This document shows, one piece after another, positions 33,811 through 41,646 of a stretch of 64,000 nucleotides of DNA. Position numbers and translations under genes: made by a program. The notes under the pieces are model-generated. The model ran no database searches. It was not told the DNA's origin and saw only the letters and a program-made list of their open reading frames with translations. This stretch comes from Nitratidesulfovibrio sp. SRB-5 (lineage in GTDB: Bacteria; Desulfobacterota; Desulfovibrionia; Desulfovibrionales; Desulfovibrionaceae). Position 1 is the first letter of the stretch, and each line of letters begins with the position of its first letter. The DNA lies in NCBI RefSeq assembly GCF_019931275.1, contig NZ_JAIOTY010000001.1, forward strand, positions 186,001 through 250,000, written 5' to 3'.

Positions 33811-34946
33811 TGTCCCCCGTCCTGTGCCGCCAGCCAGGCGTCTTCTCGTTCTATGGCCTTGTCCACGGCCTCCTGCACGGCGTCGAGCAGCTTCATGCGC
33901 CCCTGCACGCCGTTGAACAACTGCGGCGGCACCGAGCGGGCCATGCGCAGCATCTCTTGCAGGAACAGCACCTCGTGTTCGATGTCCGGCGCCTTGGCCT
34001 GCGCGGCGATGCGCTCGATATGCATGGCCCCCAGAAAATTTTCCGACCGCAGGGTCACCATCTGCTCCAGCAGCGCCCGCGAGGTGAGCGGGCAGTCGGA
34101 CACGCCGTGCACCCGTTCCCAGCGGGACATCACGTCCGCGCACAGGGCGTGGGCGCTGTGCAGCAGGCGCAACTGGCCAAGGCTGGTGTTGACGCTTTCG
34201 AGGTGGGTGCTTTCCATGCTGGGCGCATCGGAGGCAAGGTCGTTGCCGAGCGCCCGGTACAGGAAGTCCACGGCGGTGTCGAAGCTGGCTTCGCCGTAGC
34301 GTTCGGTGAGGTGCGCGAACACCTGCTCGACCGAGGAAAAGCCGCACACGGTGTCGCGGTACAGGTCGCGCAACTCGTCGCTGCCGCCAAGCGCGTCGAA
34401 CCCGGCAGAGGCCAGCGCCCCCTGCACCCCGGCCCGGATGGCCGGGCCCTGCGTGGCTTCCAGTTCTGCGATGGCGGCACGGATGCCGTCAATGGTGCCG
34501 GGGGCCACGCCCGGGTCGCCTTCGAATTCGCGCAGGGCATCGGACAGCGCGGCCCATGCGTCGCTGGGGTCCGGAAAGTGCGAAAGGGCTTCGCGCAGGG
34601 CGTCTTCCTTGCCCTGCTTGGCGCGCAGGCCGTCCTTCATGCGGTCGAGGGCCTCGCCCTTGCCCGCCTGGTGCATCAGTTCCTTGTACAGTTGCACGCG
34701 CTCGGCCAGGGCGTCTTCGGTGCTCTGGCGTTCCTTGCGCTCGGACAGTTCGAAGTCGTCGGTGGTGTCCGCGCCAAAGGTCAGTTCCTCGGCGGCGTCG
34801 GCCAGCAGCGACATGGGCGATTCGGCAACCGTGGCGGTACGGCCGAGCAGCGAACCGGTGGCCGCGTCCGCCGTCTGCCTGTCACCCCGCGCGCCGCCCA
34901 CGGTGGTGGAAGCGGCCTGGGTGTTGACACGAAAATCGAAGCTCAT
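33807..34946 (-). CDS. sctW: T3SS gatekeeper SctW (YopN-TyeA fused form)
   Basis: 379 residues from the ATG at 34946 with a GGAGAGGA site upstream. HrpJ/YopN/InvE family: an unstructured N-terminus with Ser/Thr/Ala, then helical repeats (SDAWAALSDALREFEGDPGV, FSSVEQVFAHLTERYGEASF, YRALGNDLASDAPSME) and a C-terminal TyeA-like domain (RSVPPQLFNGVQGRMKLLDAVQEAVDKAIE). YopN and TyeA are separate in Yersinia; here one chain spans both. It holds back translocators or effectors until contact. First gene of the leftward arm. Confidence 0.88.
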   Translation of the reverse strand: MSFDFRVNTQAASTTVGGARGDRQTADAATGSLLGRTATVAESPMSLLADAAEELTFGADTTDDFELSERKERQSTEDALAERVQLYKELMHQAGKGEALDRMKDGLRAKQGKEDALREALSHFPDPSDAWAALSDALREFEGDPGVAPGTIDGIRAAIAELEATQGPAIRAGVQGALASAGFDALGGSDELRDLYRDTVCGFSSVEQVFAHLTERYGEASFDTAVDFLYRALGNDLASDAPSMESTHLESVNTSLGQLRLLHSAHALCADVMSRWERVHGVSDCPLTSRALLEQMVTLRSENFLGAMHIERIAAQAKAPDIEHEVLFLQEMLRMARSVPPQLFNGVQGRMKLLDAVQEAVDKAIEREDAWLAAQDGGQ

Positions 34947-35507
34947 GGGTATCGTCCTCTCCTTGGCCGGGGGCCGCGTTGGCGCGGCCCATGCGAGAAT
35001 CACGCCATGACGAGGAACAGGTCTTTGCGGTCAGGCTCTTGCCGTGACGCGGCGACCTTGATAACTGGACACCAGTGGATTGCGGCGTGCACTCCGGAAT
35101 ATGAACGTCGAGGCGAAAATGCCACAGTAACGGGATATTCGGCAACAGTGCACACATGACAAACAGGCGGCGCAGCCGTGTCTCGCGACCCGCGCGAAAC
35201 TGCACGGCACGGGGGCTCCGCAGTGCCCGCCTGCCTCATGCACCCTTGCAGCCCCTGCCCGCATTTTTGTTCCATTCGCGCGTCATGGGCCCGGTGTCGC
35301 TTGCGCTGCGCGCTCTCTGCATGCCCATATTTTTTGCAGACTGCCTTTCGTGTGCTAACGTTGTTGGATCGGGAATGGCAAGTTGGTTTGCAGCGGTTCG
35401 GTTGCCCGGGGCCGGAATCCACGCGGACAAGGGGTTCGCGCCTGGGCCGGGTTTGGCATCCTTGCTGCAATGGCGGGTTCATTCACTTCACCAGGCAGGA
35501 GGACACC
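34947..35507. promoter_or_regulatory. divergent control region of the T3SS
   Basis: 561 bp between sctW and the rightward arm. On the plus strand TTGCAG (35334-35339) and an extended -10, TGC-TAACGT (35353-35361), have 16-bp spacing, a plausible promoter for the rightward arm. On the minus strand TTGTCA (35162-35157) is a possible -35 for sctW, with a poor -10. AGTGCAC occurs in opposite orientations at 35087-35093 and 35147-35153. Open frames in this region are not convincing genes. Confidence 0.45.
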
Positions 35508-35804
35508 ATGGCTTTCACCGAGAAGGATTTCGAGGATCAGCAGGAACAATTGCGGCAGCTCGAGGACGAACTGTCGCGGCTGAACGCCCGGTTCGACGCG
35601 CAGATGAAGGAAGGCGGCATCGCCGCCGCGGATCTTGATTCCATCGACATGGACAAGCTGCCCGCCGAAGTGCGCACCGCGTTCGACGCGGCGCAGCAGG
35701 CTGCCCGCCGCGAAGGCGAAAGCCGGGCCGCCCAGGGCCGCCCCGCCGCCTCCGGCCCGGCCAAGGCTCCCGGCGCGGGCCGTCGGGGCGCCGTCCGCCT
35801 GTAG
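35508..35804 (+). CDS. small coiled-coil protein heading the T3SS plus-strand arm
   Basis: 98 residues from the ATG at 35508 (AGGAGGA upstream). Residues 5-35 form an acidic/Gln-rich coiled coil (DFEDQQEQLRQLEDELSRL); the end is Arg/Ala/Gly/Pro-rich and probably disordered. No recognised family. Being first in the operon before the filament protein it could be a chaperone, regulator or secreted component of the T3SS. Confidence 0.7.
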   Translation: MAFTEKDFEDQQEQLRQLEDELSRLNARFDAQMKEGGIAAADLDSIDMDKLPAEVRTAFDAAQQAARREGESRAAQGRPAASGPAKAPGAGRRGAVRL

Positions 35805-35986
35805 AGCCCGTTCACGTTGCACATGCCCTGCCGCCCGGCGCATGCACCGCCGGGAGCGCCACGAGGCGCAGGCGGAATGCGCTTCCGCCGACCACGCCGG
35901 GCAGCGCGTTGCAACGTCAGCCTGCTCCAGTCCGCTGCATCCGGGCGCTCTTGCCCGCTCCCGCACGCAATCCCAAGGAGTTTCCC

Positions 35987-36496
35987 ATGTCGCAGGTCAA
36001 CAACAACAGCGTTTCGTCGATCATGGATTCCATCGACCTTGGCCCCACCGGCAGCCTGCAAATGCTGTTCGCCAAGCTGAACCTGGCCCAGGCCCAGTTG
36101 GCCAAGAACGGGGCCATGGAGAACATCAACAAGATCCAGAAGAGCCAGGAAGCGCAGAAGGAATGCGCCGCCATGATCGCCAAGGCGCGCGACCTGCAGA
36201 ACCAGGCCAAGGCCGGCGACAAGGCCACCGACATGCCCGCCGACATGGTGGCCTACTTCAACAAGAACGGCCTGAAGTATGACACCAAGGGCAACGACGT
36301 CCATCACAACAAGGACGAGTGGGAATACAACATCCAGTCGCTGACCGCCTACCGCGACCAGCTGGGCACCGACACCCAGCAGCTGATGGTCTTCGTGCAG
36401 GATTACATGGGCCAGTACAATTCGTACCTGCAAGGCGCCAACTCGGCCATCCAGCAGGGCAACCAGACCTTGCAGGCACTGGCCACGGGCCGCTAG
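35987..36496 (+). CDS. EspA/SseB-like T3SS filament translocator (SctA candidate)
   Basis: 169 residues from the ATG at 35987 with AAGGAG upstream. Low Cys, high Gln/Asn, and a C-terminal coiled coil with LTAYRDQLGTDTQQLMVFVQDYMGQYNSYLQ split across helices, which is the pattern of the EspA/SseB secreted family that polymerises on the needle tip. It precedes a class II chaperone and the two translocators as sseB precedes sscA, sseC and sseD in SPI-2. An LcrV-type tip protein was not seen. Assignment is from pattern and position, so moderately sure. Confidence 0.65.
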   Translation: MSQVNNNSVSSIMDSIDLGPTGSLQMLFAKLNLAQAQLAKNGAMENINKIQKSQEAQKECAAMIAKARDLQNQAKAGDKATDMPADMVAYFNKNGLKYDTKGNDVHHNKDEWEYNIQSLTAYRDQLGTDTQQLMVFVQDYMGQYNSYLQGANSAIQQGNQTLQALATGR

Positions 36497-36593
36497 CGCG
36501 CCGCGCACCGCCCGCTGTCCGGCCCGTGCGGCACCGCAGCCGGGCACAGCCATCCCGATCGTCCACCTACCCAGATTCGTTCGAGGAGTTTGT

Positions 36594-37097
36594 ATGCGTC
36601 CCAACAGCGAAGCCGGCGCCGAGCCGCAGTTCAGCGAAGAGCAGTTGAAGACCATGGTGGAGGGCTTCTTTCAGGGGGCCTCCGTGGGTGCAGTGTGCAA
36701 CGTGCAGCAGGAACAGCTGGAGGCGGGCTACGCGCTGGCCTACAACCTGTACACGGCGGGCAGCTATGCCGACGCGGAAACCATGTTCCGCGCGCTGTGC
36801 CTCTACGACCACAACGACGAACGCTACTGGATGGGCCTTGCCGGGTGCCGCCAGGCCCTTGGCCAGCATGCCGCGGCCATCGACGCCTACGGCATGGCGG
36901 GCATGGCCAGCGCCCTTTCGGACCCCACGCCCTTCGTGCACGCCGGGCTGTGCTACATGAAGCTGGGCGACAAGGAGAACGCCAGGGCGACCTTTGCGGG
37001 GGTGGAAGTGATGGGCGACCCCGCCAACGAGGCCCATGCCGTCATGCACCGCAAGGCCAAGGCCATGCTCGACCTGCTGGCCGGGGAGGACGCATGA
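36594..37097 (+). CDS. class II T3SS chaperone (SycD/LcrH/SscA-type TPR)
   Basis: 167 residues with three TPRs (ALAYNLYTAGSYADAETMFRALCLYD, RYWMGLAGCRQALGQHAAAIDAYGMA, FVHAGLCYMKLGDKENARATF). The DHNDERYWMGLAGCRQ sequence is typical of LcrH/SycD chaperones, which hold both hydrophobic translocators. Overlaps the SctE start by 4 bp (ATGA), as expected for a chaperone and client. Confidence 0.92.
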   Translation: MRPNSEAGAEPQFSEEQLKTMVEGFFQGASVGAVCNVQQEQLEAGYALAYNLYTAGSYADAETMFRALCLYDHNDERYWMGLAGCRQALGQHAAAIDAYGMAGMASALSDPTPFVHAGLCYMKLGDKENARATFAGVEVMGDPANEAHAVMHRKAKAMLDLLAGEDA

Positions 37098-38101
37098 GCG
37101 CCCTGACCATCGGCGGCCTTGGGGCCGCTGGCGGTGTGTCGGGCGTATCCGGCGATGACCTGACCACGCGGCGCACCACTGCCAACGGCACCCTGCCCCC
37201 TGCCGGTGACGGCGCGGGGGGAGCCGCCGTGGGCGACCTGCCGGTGCTTGCCGCCCCCGCCGGTGCCCTGGCCCTTGAAACGCTCATGGCCGCCATCGGC
37301 AACGCCGAGCGCCGTCAGGCCTGCCAGGCCGGGGTGGACCAGATCAAGGGCAAGGCGGCCGAACAGGCCAAGGTCAACCAGGACAGGCTGGAGCAGATCG
37401 CCAAGCAGCTGGATGAGATGCGCTCCAAGTCCGTGCTCAACGGCTTTCTGAAGGCGTTCAAGATCATCGGCATCATCGTCGGGGCCATTGCCGCCATCGC
37501 CACCACGGCAGTGGGCGTGGCCACCGGCAACCCGCTGCTGATCGCGGCGGGGGTGATGGCCGCCGCCATGACCGTTGACGCCATCATGAGCGAGGCCTCC
37601 GGCGGCAAGATAAGTTTCATGGCGGGCATGACCGAGCTGGGCAAGGCCTGCGGCATGGATGACGAGACGGCCAAGTGGTTCGGCTTCGCCATGCAGATGG
37701 TGGTGACGGCCGCCTCCGTGGCGCTCAGCCTGGGCGCTGGCTTCGCCAACGCCGGGGCCTCTGCCGCGACCATGTCGTCCAAGGCGGCGGAAACCGCCCT
37801 CAACGTGGCCTCGCGCGCCCAGCAGATTGCCCAGTTCACCAGCGCCGGGGTGGCGGTGGGGACGGGCGCGGGCACCATCGCAGGGGCGGTCATCGACTAC
37901 AGGATCGCCTCGTCGCAGGCCGACGCCAAGGAACTGGACGCCATTCTCGAACGCATCCGCCAGGCCATCGACATGGAACACGATTTCCTGGAGTCCGAAA
38001 TGCAGCGGGCAGAGGACCTGATGGGCAAGGTGGGCGACATCGTGAAGGAAAACGCCGAGGCGCAGACGGTCATCCTGGGCGGTGCGCCCGCCCTGGCATA
38101 G
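37094..38101 (+). CDS. sctE: T3SS major translocator SctE (YopB/SseC/EspD family)
   Basis: 335 residues. Ala/Gly-rich N-terminus, a coiled coil (QAKVNQDRLEQIAKQLDEMRSK), a long hydrophobic hairpin (about 118-160, IIGIIVGAIAAIATTAVGVA and ANPLLIAAGVMAAAMTV-like), the family-typical ISFMAGMTELGKACGMDDETAKW, further hydrophobic stretches near 205-225 and 250-270, and a C-terminal coiled coil. Inserts into the target membrane with SctB to make the pore. Presence of a pore protein implies injection into eukaryotic or other cells. Confidence 0.9.
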   Translation: MSALTIGGLGAAGGVSGVSGDDLTTRRTTANGTLPPAGDGAGGAAVGDLPVLAAPAGALALETLMAAIGNAERRQACQAGVDQIKGKAAEQAKVNQDRLEQIAKQLDEMRSKSVLNGFLKAFKIIGIIVGAIAAIATTAVGVATGNPLLIAAGVMAAAMTVDAIMSEASGGKISFMAGMTELGKACGMDDETAKWFGFAMQMVVTAASVALSLGAGFANAGASAATMSSKAAETALNVASRAQQIAQFTSAGVAVGTGAGTIAGAVIDYRIASSQADAKELDAILERIRQAIDMEHDFLESEMQRAEDLMGKVGDIVKENAEAQTVILGGAPALA

Positions 38102-38111
38102 GAGCAGAGTC

Positions 38112-38945
38112 ATGGCCAACATAACCAATGTCCGGGACATCCCCGGATTCAATGCCACCCAGTACGACGCGCTGGTGCAATCCGCCCGCAGCGAAAACGT
38201 GGACGTGGCCGCGCTGGACATGGCGCTGCTGCGGGCCGTGAACGCCGGAAGCAACTTTTCCGACGCCGTGGGCAGCGTTACCACCGAGTTGCCGCGCCTT
38301 GTCCTGCCGCACCAGAACGCGCTGACGCATCTGGGGTCGCTGAGCATGGCGCCTTCGCCGGGGGCCACCCTGATGTCGCTGATCACCTCGCTGACCTCCG
38401 AGGAACGCAGGCAGAACGCCGACATCCGCAAGGAACAGACCGAGGCCATCGTGGACCGGATAAACGACCAGGCCGACGAAATGCGCTCCAAGGCCGTGGC
38501 TCAGCTGGTCATGGGCGTGGTTTCCGGGGCGCTCAGCATCGCGCAGGGCTTCGCCGTCATGAGCGTGCAGGCCTCCGGCATGAAGCAGGCCGGGAATTTC
38601 CGCGAGGGCGCGGCCATCGCGGAGTCGCACAACCTGCCGAAGATGTCCGCCTCGTTCACCAGTTCCGCCGCCGCCATGGAGGCGCGGACCAATGCCCAGA
38701 TCGGCGTGCTGAACAGCGGGGCGCAGGGCATGAATTCGGCGCTCGGCGGCATCGGCCAGGCCGTGGGCGGGTTCTTCGACGCGGCCATCAAGGAAATGGA
38801 CGGCGACATCGAACGCATGCGCGCCGCACGAGATGCCATGAAGGATCTGGACGAATCCCTGTCGCAACTCATACAGAAGACGTTGTCGAGCATGGACACC
38901 ATTCAGCAGAACATGAACCAGACCCGCGCGCGGATTCTGGGCTGA
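38112..38945 (+). CDS. sctB: T3SS minor translocator SctB (SseD/EspB/YopD-like)
   Basis: 277 residues from the ATG at 38112, 10 bp after sctE, GGAGCAG upstream. One hydrophobic segment (AVAQLVMGVVSGALSIAQGF, about 125-150) flanked by helical regions, then Ala/Ser-rich sequence and a C-terminal coiled coil (IKEMDGDIERMRAARDAMKD ... MNQTRARIL). The DRINDQADEMRSKA segment is like that of SctE (LDEMRSKS), as in other translocator pairs. Place and size match SseD/EspB. Confidence 0.82.
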   Translation: MANITNVRDIPGFNATQYDALVQSARSENVDVAALDMALLRAVNAGSNFSDAVGSVTTELPRLVLPHQNALTHLGSLSMAPSPGATLMSLITSLTSEERRQNADIRKEQTEAIVDRINDQADEMRSKAVAQLVMGVVSGALSIAQGFAVMSVQASGMKQAGNFREGAAIAESHNLPKMSASFTSSAAAMEARTNAQIGVLNSGAQGMNSALGGIGQAVGGFFDAAIKEMDGDIERMRAARDAMKDLDESLSQLIQKTLSSMDTIQQNMNQTRARILG

Positions 38946-39027
38946 TGCGCCTGTCGGGGGCGTGGGGCCACGCGGCTCCACGCCCCCGGCGGCGCCCGCG
39001 AGATTGCGTCACCATCAGGGAGGCTGC

Positions 39028-39546
39028 ATGTCCATCATGCGTACAACGGCGGAAGCCATCGCCAACGCGGCGGGCTGGAAACCACCCGTTCCCGTGGGCC
39101 AGCCCGGCGATGCCACGGGCGGACGGTACCTGTTCCGCCTTGATGGCGGGCTGGACATGGAGCTGCTGTCGCCGGACGGCAGGATGTGCATCCTGCGCGG
39201 CAAGGTGGGCGATCTGCCCGCCGACGAAAACGCCGCCAACGCCCTGCTGGCGGAATGCGCCCGGCGCGCCGTGGCGCGTGCCCGCACCCGCGGCGCCGTG
39301 CTGACCCTGGAGGACGGCGCGCTGGTGCTGTTCCGGCAACTGTCGCCGGAAGAGGCCGCATCGCCCGACGAGGCGCCCCGCAAGGCCGGGGAGTTCCTGA
39401 ACGACCTCGCCTGGTGGCGGGGGCGGGTGCAGGCCCAGTCGGCTGGCGGCGGCCGGTCGGGCGACCGGGCGGGCAGCGGGGGCAGCGGGGGCGGCTACGA
39501 TGCGAGGTTCGCGGGCATGTCGGCCACGTGGTTATCAGGTCGTTGA
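39028..39546 (+). CDS. CesT-like class I chaperone in the translocon block
   Basis: 172 residues from the ATG at 39028 (AGGGAGG upstream). Pattern of a class I chaperone: hydrophobic beta-strands (RYLFRLDGGLDMELLSPDGRMCILRGKVG) and a helix (AANALLAECARRAVARARTR), then ALVLFRQLSPEEAA. The C-terminal 50 residues are Gly/Ser/Arg-rich linker. It ends 3 bp before sctC. Client unknown: the filament protein, a translocator, or an effector elsewhere. Confidence 0.72.
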   Translation: MSIMRTTAEAIANAAGWKPPVPVGQPGDATGGRYLFRLDGGLDMELLSPDGRMCILRGKVGDLPADENAANALLAECARRAVARARTRGAVLTLEDGALVLFRQLSPEEAASPDEAPRKAGEFLNDLAWWRGRVQAQSAGGGRSGDRAGSGGSGGGYDARFAGMSATWLSGR

Positions 39547-39549
39547 AAG

Positions 39550-41646
39550 GTGGTTTCCTTGCAGCCAGAACATCCGTCGCTCGTCCTGCGGTCGCGACTT
39601 CCTTCCGTTCCTCGTCTTGCGGTCGCGGGGGCCGTCGCGCGGGTCGTGCGCGGTGCGCTGCCGATCCTTGCCCTGCTGCTGTGCCTGCTGGTGGCGGTTA
39701 CGCCCTGCATGGCCGCGCCCGCCGCGTCTCCCGTGTCTTCCGGACCTGGCGCGTCTCCCGTATATGGCGGCTCTGGCGGGTTCGTGGGGGCGTACACCCA
39801 CTATTCCGAGCAGGAGGACCTTACCGTCCTGCTCATGGATTTCGCCCGCTCGCAGGGGCTTGGGGCGTCGTTCTCGCCCGGCGTCACCGGCACGGTGAGC
39901 GGCAGGTTCGACGCGGTGCCCCCGGAAAAGTTCCTGCAGGGCATGCGGGCCGCCTTCGGCGTGCTGTGGTACCGGGTGGGCGCCACGCTGAACTTCTACA
40001 GCGAGGCGGAAACCAGCCGCATCTTCATTTCGCCCCGGGTCATGAGCGCCGAGGCGTTGTATCAGGCGCTGAAGCAGTCGTCGGTGCTGTCGCCGCAGTT
40101 GCCCGCCGACCTCATGCCCGGCGGGGGCATGATCGTGGTGGCCGGGCCGCAGGGGTACCTGGACCAGGTTTCCGCCGCCGTGTCCGCCTTCGAGGAAGCG
40201 CAGACCAGCAACTTCGGGATGCGGGTCTTTCCGCTCAAGTACGCCTGGGCCGAAGACATTTCGGTCAACAGCATGGACAAGACGGTGACCCTGCCGGGTG
40301 TGGCCAGCATCCTGCGGGCCATGGTCACAGGTTCGCCCGCCAGCGCCTCCCGCGTCACGCAGGAACCGGCCACGGTGGACAAGCTTTCCGGCACCGGCCT
40401 GGTGGCGCAGGGGCGGCAGCAGGCCCAGCCCCAGCAATCCCAGGCCCCGCAGGGGCAGCAGGGGGGCCAGCAGCCCGCCCAGGCCAGGGGGCAGCAGGTC
40501 AGCATCATGGCCGACCCGCGCGTCAACGCCGTCATCGTGCATGACGCCGTGTACCGCATGCCCTACTACGAATCGGTCATCGGCGACCTGGACAAGCCGG
40601 TGGAACTGGTGGAAATCCACGCCGCCATCGTGGACATCGACAGCGACTACAAGCGCGACCTTGGCGTGACGTATCAGGGCACGGCGGGCAGCGGACAGCG
40701 CTGGGCGGGCGGTGGCGACTTTTCCACCGGCACGGACGCCTTTCCCACCCTGCCCAGCCCCGGCAAGCCCCTGGGCAACGGCCTTACCCTGTCCACCATC
40801 TACACCATGGGTTCCGACTACTTCCTCGCCCAGGTCACCGCGCTGGAAAAGAACGGCGAGGCCCGCATGCTGGGGCGCCCCTCCGTGCTCACCGTGGACA
40901 ACGTGCAGGCCACCCTGGAAAACACCAGCACCTACTACATAGAGGTGCAGGGTTATCAGGCCGTGGACCTGTTCAAGGTGGAGGCGGGCACCGTGCTGCG
41001 GGTCACCCCGCACATCATCCGCAACGAGGACGGCGGGCAGTCCATCAAGCTGGTGGTCAGCGTGCAGGACGACCAGAACGACAACAGTTCCGCCACGAGC
41101 ACTTCCAATTCCACCGCCATACCGCCGGTCAAGCAGACCAAGATCAATACCCAGGCCATCGTGGGCGGCGGCCAAAGCCTGCTTATCGGCGGCTACTACT
41201 ACGAGCAGAAGTCCACCACCGACACGGGCATTCCCATCCTGATGGACATTCCCGTGCTGGGGCACCTGTTCAAGACCAATTCCAAGACCAGCAAGCGCAT
41301 GGAACGGCTGATCCTGATCACCCCCAAGGTGGTCCGGCTTAACGAACTGCCCGCCACGCCGGAACGGGTGGACGATCCTTCGTTCCACCGCTCGGCCACG
41401 CAGGGCGACTACAACGAGAAGGTGCCCGCGCCCGCCCCGCGTCGCAGCGGCGGGTGCACCCGCAGCGTGACCACGGTGGACCCCGCGGAGCCTGCCGCGC
41501 CCGGTTCCTCGCCCGCTGCCCCCGCCAGGGCTCCGGCAGAGTCGCAGCTGCGCAGCCAGATGGTGCCGGGATATCCGGCGGCGTCTGAACCCGCCGTGCC
41601 CATCGTGTATGCCGTGCCTGTGACGGACGCCGGGGGGCGGGGATGA
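39550..41646 (+). CDS. sctC: T3SS outer-membrane secretin SctC
   Basis: 698 residues from GTG 39550; the TTG at 39559 with GGTGG upstream is an alternative. Signal peptide near 36-56, N0 domain (VLLMDFARSQGLGASFSPGVTGTVSG is its start), N1-type repeats, a Gln-rich insertion near 287-317, then the secretin core (VEIHAAIVDIDSDYKRDLGV, ALEKNGEARMLGRPSVLTVDN, GQSLLIGGYYYE, DIPVLGHLFK, RLILITPKVV). The Pro/Ala-rich tail from about 610 may bind a pilotin, though no pilotin gene was found. Forms the outer ring. Confidence 0.96.
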   Translation: MVSLQPEHPSLVLRSRLPSVPRLAVAGAVARVVRGALPILALLLCLLVAVTPCMAAPAASPVSSGPGASPVYGGSGGFVGAYTHYSEQEDLTVLLMDFARSQGLGASFSPGVTGTVSGRFDAVPPEKFLQGMRAAFGVLWYRVGATLNFYSEAETSRIFISPRVMSAEALYQALKQSSVLSPQLPADLMPGGGMIVVAGPQGYLDQVSAAVSAFEEAQTSNFGMRVFPLKYAWAEDISVNSMDKTVTLPGVASILRAMVTGSPASASRVTQEPATVDKLSGTGLVAQGRQQAQPQQSQAPQGQQGGQQPAQARGQQVSIMADPRVNAVIVHDAVYRMPYYESVIGDLDKPVELVEIHAAIVDIDSDYKRDLGVTYQGTAGSGQRWAGGGDFSTGTDAFPTLPSPGKPLGNGLTLSTIYTMGSDYFLAQVTALEKNGEARMLGRPSVLTVDNVQATLENTSTYYIEVQGYQAVDLFKVEAGTVLRVTPHIIRNEDGGQSIKLVVSVQDDQNDNSSATSTSNSTAIPPVKQTKINTQAIVGGGQSLLIGGYYYEQKSTTDTGIPILMDIPVLGHLFKTNSKTSKRMERLILITPKVVRLNELPATPERVDDPSFHRSATQGDYNEKVPAPAPRRSGGCTRSVTTVDPAEPAAPGSSPAAPARAPAESQLRSQMVPGYPAASEPAVPIVYAVPVTDAGGRG

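Noticed and set aside
35376-35391. Sigma-54-like TGGCA...TTGC upstream of the plus T3SS arm
   Set aside because: GG and GC are separated by 11 bases instead of 10, and the local AAA+ regulator lacks GAFTGA; not called as a -24/-12 promoter.
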